Assembly: GCA_009741485.1 (NCBI GenBank)
Contig: VKON01002658.1
Coordinates: 263,319 to 327,318 of the forward strand
Length of the DNA stretch: 64,000 nucleotides
DNA from: Malurus cyaneus samueli
Lineage: Eukaryota; Chordata; Aves; Passeriformes; Maluridae
Direction of reading: 5' to 3'
Under the pieces are notes generated by a model, which saw only the letters and a list, made by a program, of their open reading frames with translations, did not search any database and was not told the DNA's origin. This document shows positions 63,432 through 64,000 of this stretch, in pieces. Made by a program: the position numbers and the translations under genes. Positions within the stretch are counted from its first letter, which is position 1; the number at the start of each line of letters is the position of its first letter.

Positions 63432-63785
63432 GGTGCAGTTGGTCAGGGGAAAACGAGAAAACTTTTAGGACGTGGTGGCTGTTGGGAAAATACATTTAAC
63501 AAAAATCATAGCGAGAAAATCTGTGAGGGAGAAAATCTCTGAAAAAGAAAAGCTCTGCTTTGCTTTGGAGGTGCCACCCAAACTCGGGTGCCACCCAAAT
63601 TCTAATTAACCCCTAATTAGCACAGGCGGGGCAGGGAGGAGCAGCACAAACCAGGGAGTTTATGAGGATTATTCACATTAATTTCATCCTTTACTGTGAG
63701 GGGAAAAAAAAATAACCCCACAAACCCTAATTCTAAAACTCAGCCAATTATTGTGTATAACTAAAACCTGGGAAAAGAAAAGGAG

Positions 63786-64000
63786 TATTAATAACCTACA
63801 TAAAAAAAATACCACATCCTTAACTACTATTAAAAAAAAATTAAAATATCAAATTAATAACACAAATAACTAAAAATTATAAACATTACTAATACTATAA
63901 CTTTTAAAACACCAATTATATTCTAATTCACTAATTAAAACAACTATCTCTTAACCAAATATATTAACACATATATATACCTTCTACATTACTCAACACC
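63786..64000. other. 215-base stretch with no G on the plus strand
   Basis: From the base after GGAG (63782-63785) to the window end there is no G at all, while C remains frequent (about one in six). The sequence is A-rich and otherwise irregular, not a simple repeat. It lies at the window edge and continues an A-rich trend from about 63700. Confidence 0.95.

Noticed and set aside
63717..63730. Telomere-like CCCTAA near the right edge
   Set aside because: Only single isolated hexamers occur, with no tandem TTAGGG/CCCTAA array.

Overview
The window looks like avian nuclear DNA and holds no gene that I can support. The evidence for a bird is several decayed CR1-type LINE 3' ends of chicken-like form (20465-20768, 32036-32125, 35955-36108, 46050-46320, 58595-58785, 60965-61075), dense GC-tolerant minisatellites, and the absence of SINE/Alu- or L1-like sequence. 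Species cannot be given. Open reading frames here are short, or run through minisatellites that happen to be stop-free, or change frame between near-identical duplicate copies. I therefore annotate no CDS, tRNA or rRNA. It reads as an intergenic or long-intron region with a few blocks that resemble conserved regulatory DNA.

Left part (1-15.8 kb): a large, recent, complex duplication. Call the blocks X (200-2687), Y (2688-5670), Z (5671-6319, a ~218-bp tandem repeat), W (6320-8810, single copy here), Y' (8811-11820), Z' (11821-12497) and X' (12498-14955). The order is (end of Z)-X-Y-Z-W-Y'-Z'-X'-minisatellite. The three boundaries X|Y, W|Y' and X'|minisatellite share the 5-base microhomology AGGAA. 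This is what a head-to-tail tandem duplication of a ~6.15-kb Y-Z-X unit would leave. A second breakpoint joins the third Z repeat to W at about 6319, and a ~200-bp inverted repeat with a 443-base spacer starts 17 bases beyond it. The copies differ mostly by 1-base indels plus some substitutions, so a true duplication, retained haplotypes and a long-read assembly fault must be separated.

Middle part (15.8-51.4 kb): mostly single-copy non-coding DNA with CR1 fragments. It is broken at 33.3-34.7 kb by a GC-rich 22-bp minisatellite next to a 1.2-kb pyrimidine-rich array whose units look like 3' splice acceptors. Homeodomain-motif-rich AT blocks near 41.5 kb and 48.5 kb look like conserved non-coding elements.

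Right part (51.4-64 kb): a cluster of unrelated tandem arrays. These are a 40-bp unit in two places (one ending at a 25-N gap), a ~190-bp unit x4, a ~140-bp unit x3-4, a ~240-bp unit x4, and a 23-bp unit x~50. Nearly every 23-bp unit carries a poly(A)-signal hexamer on the minus strand. A 400-bp purine tract, paired perfect hairpins at 63366-63431 and a terminal 215-base stretch without a single G complete the region.
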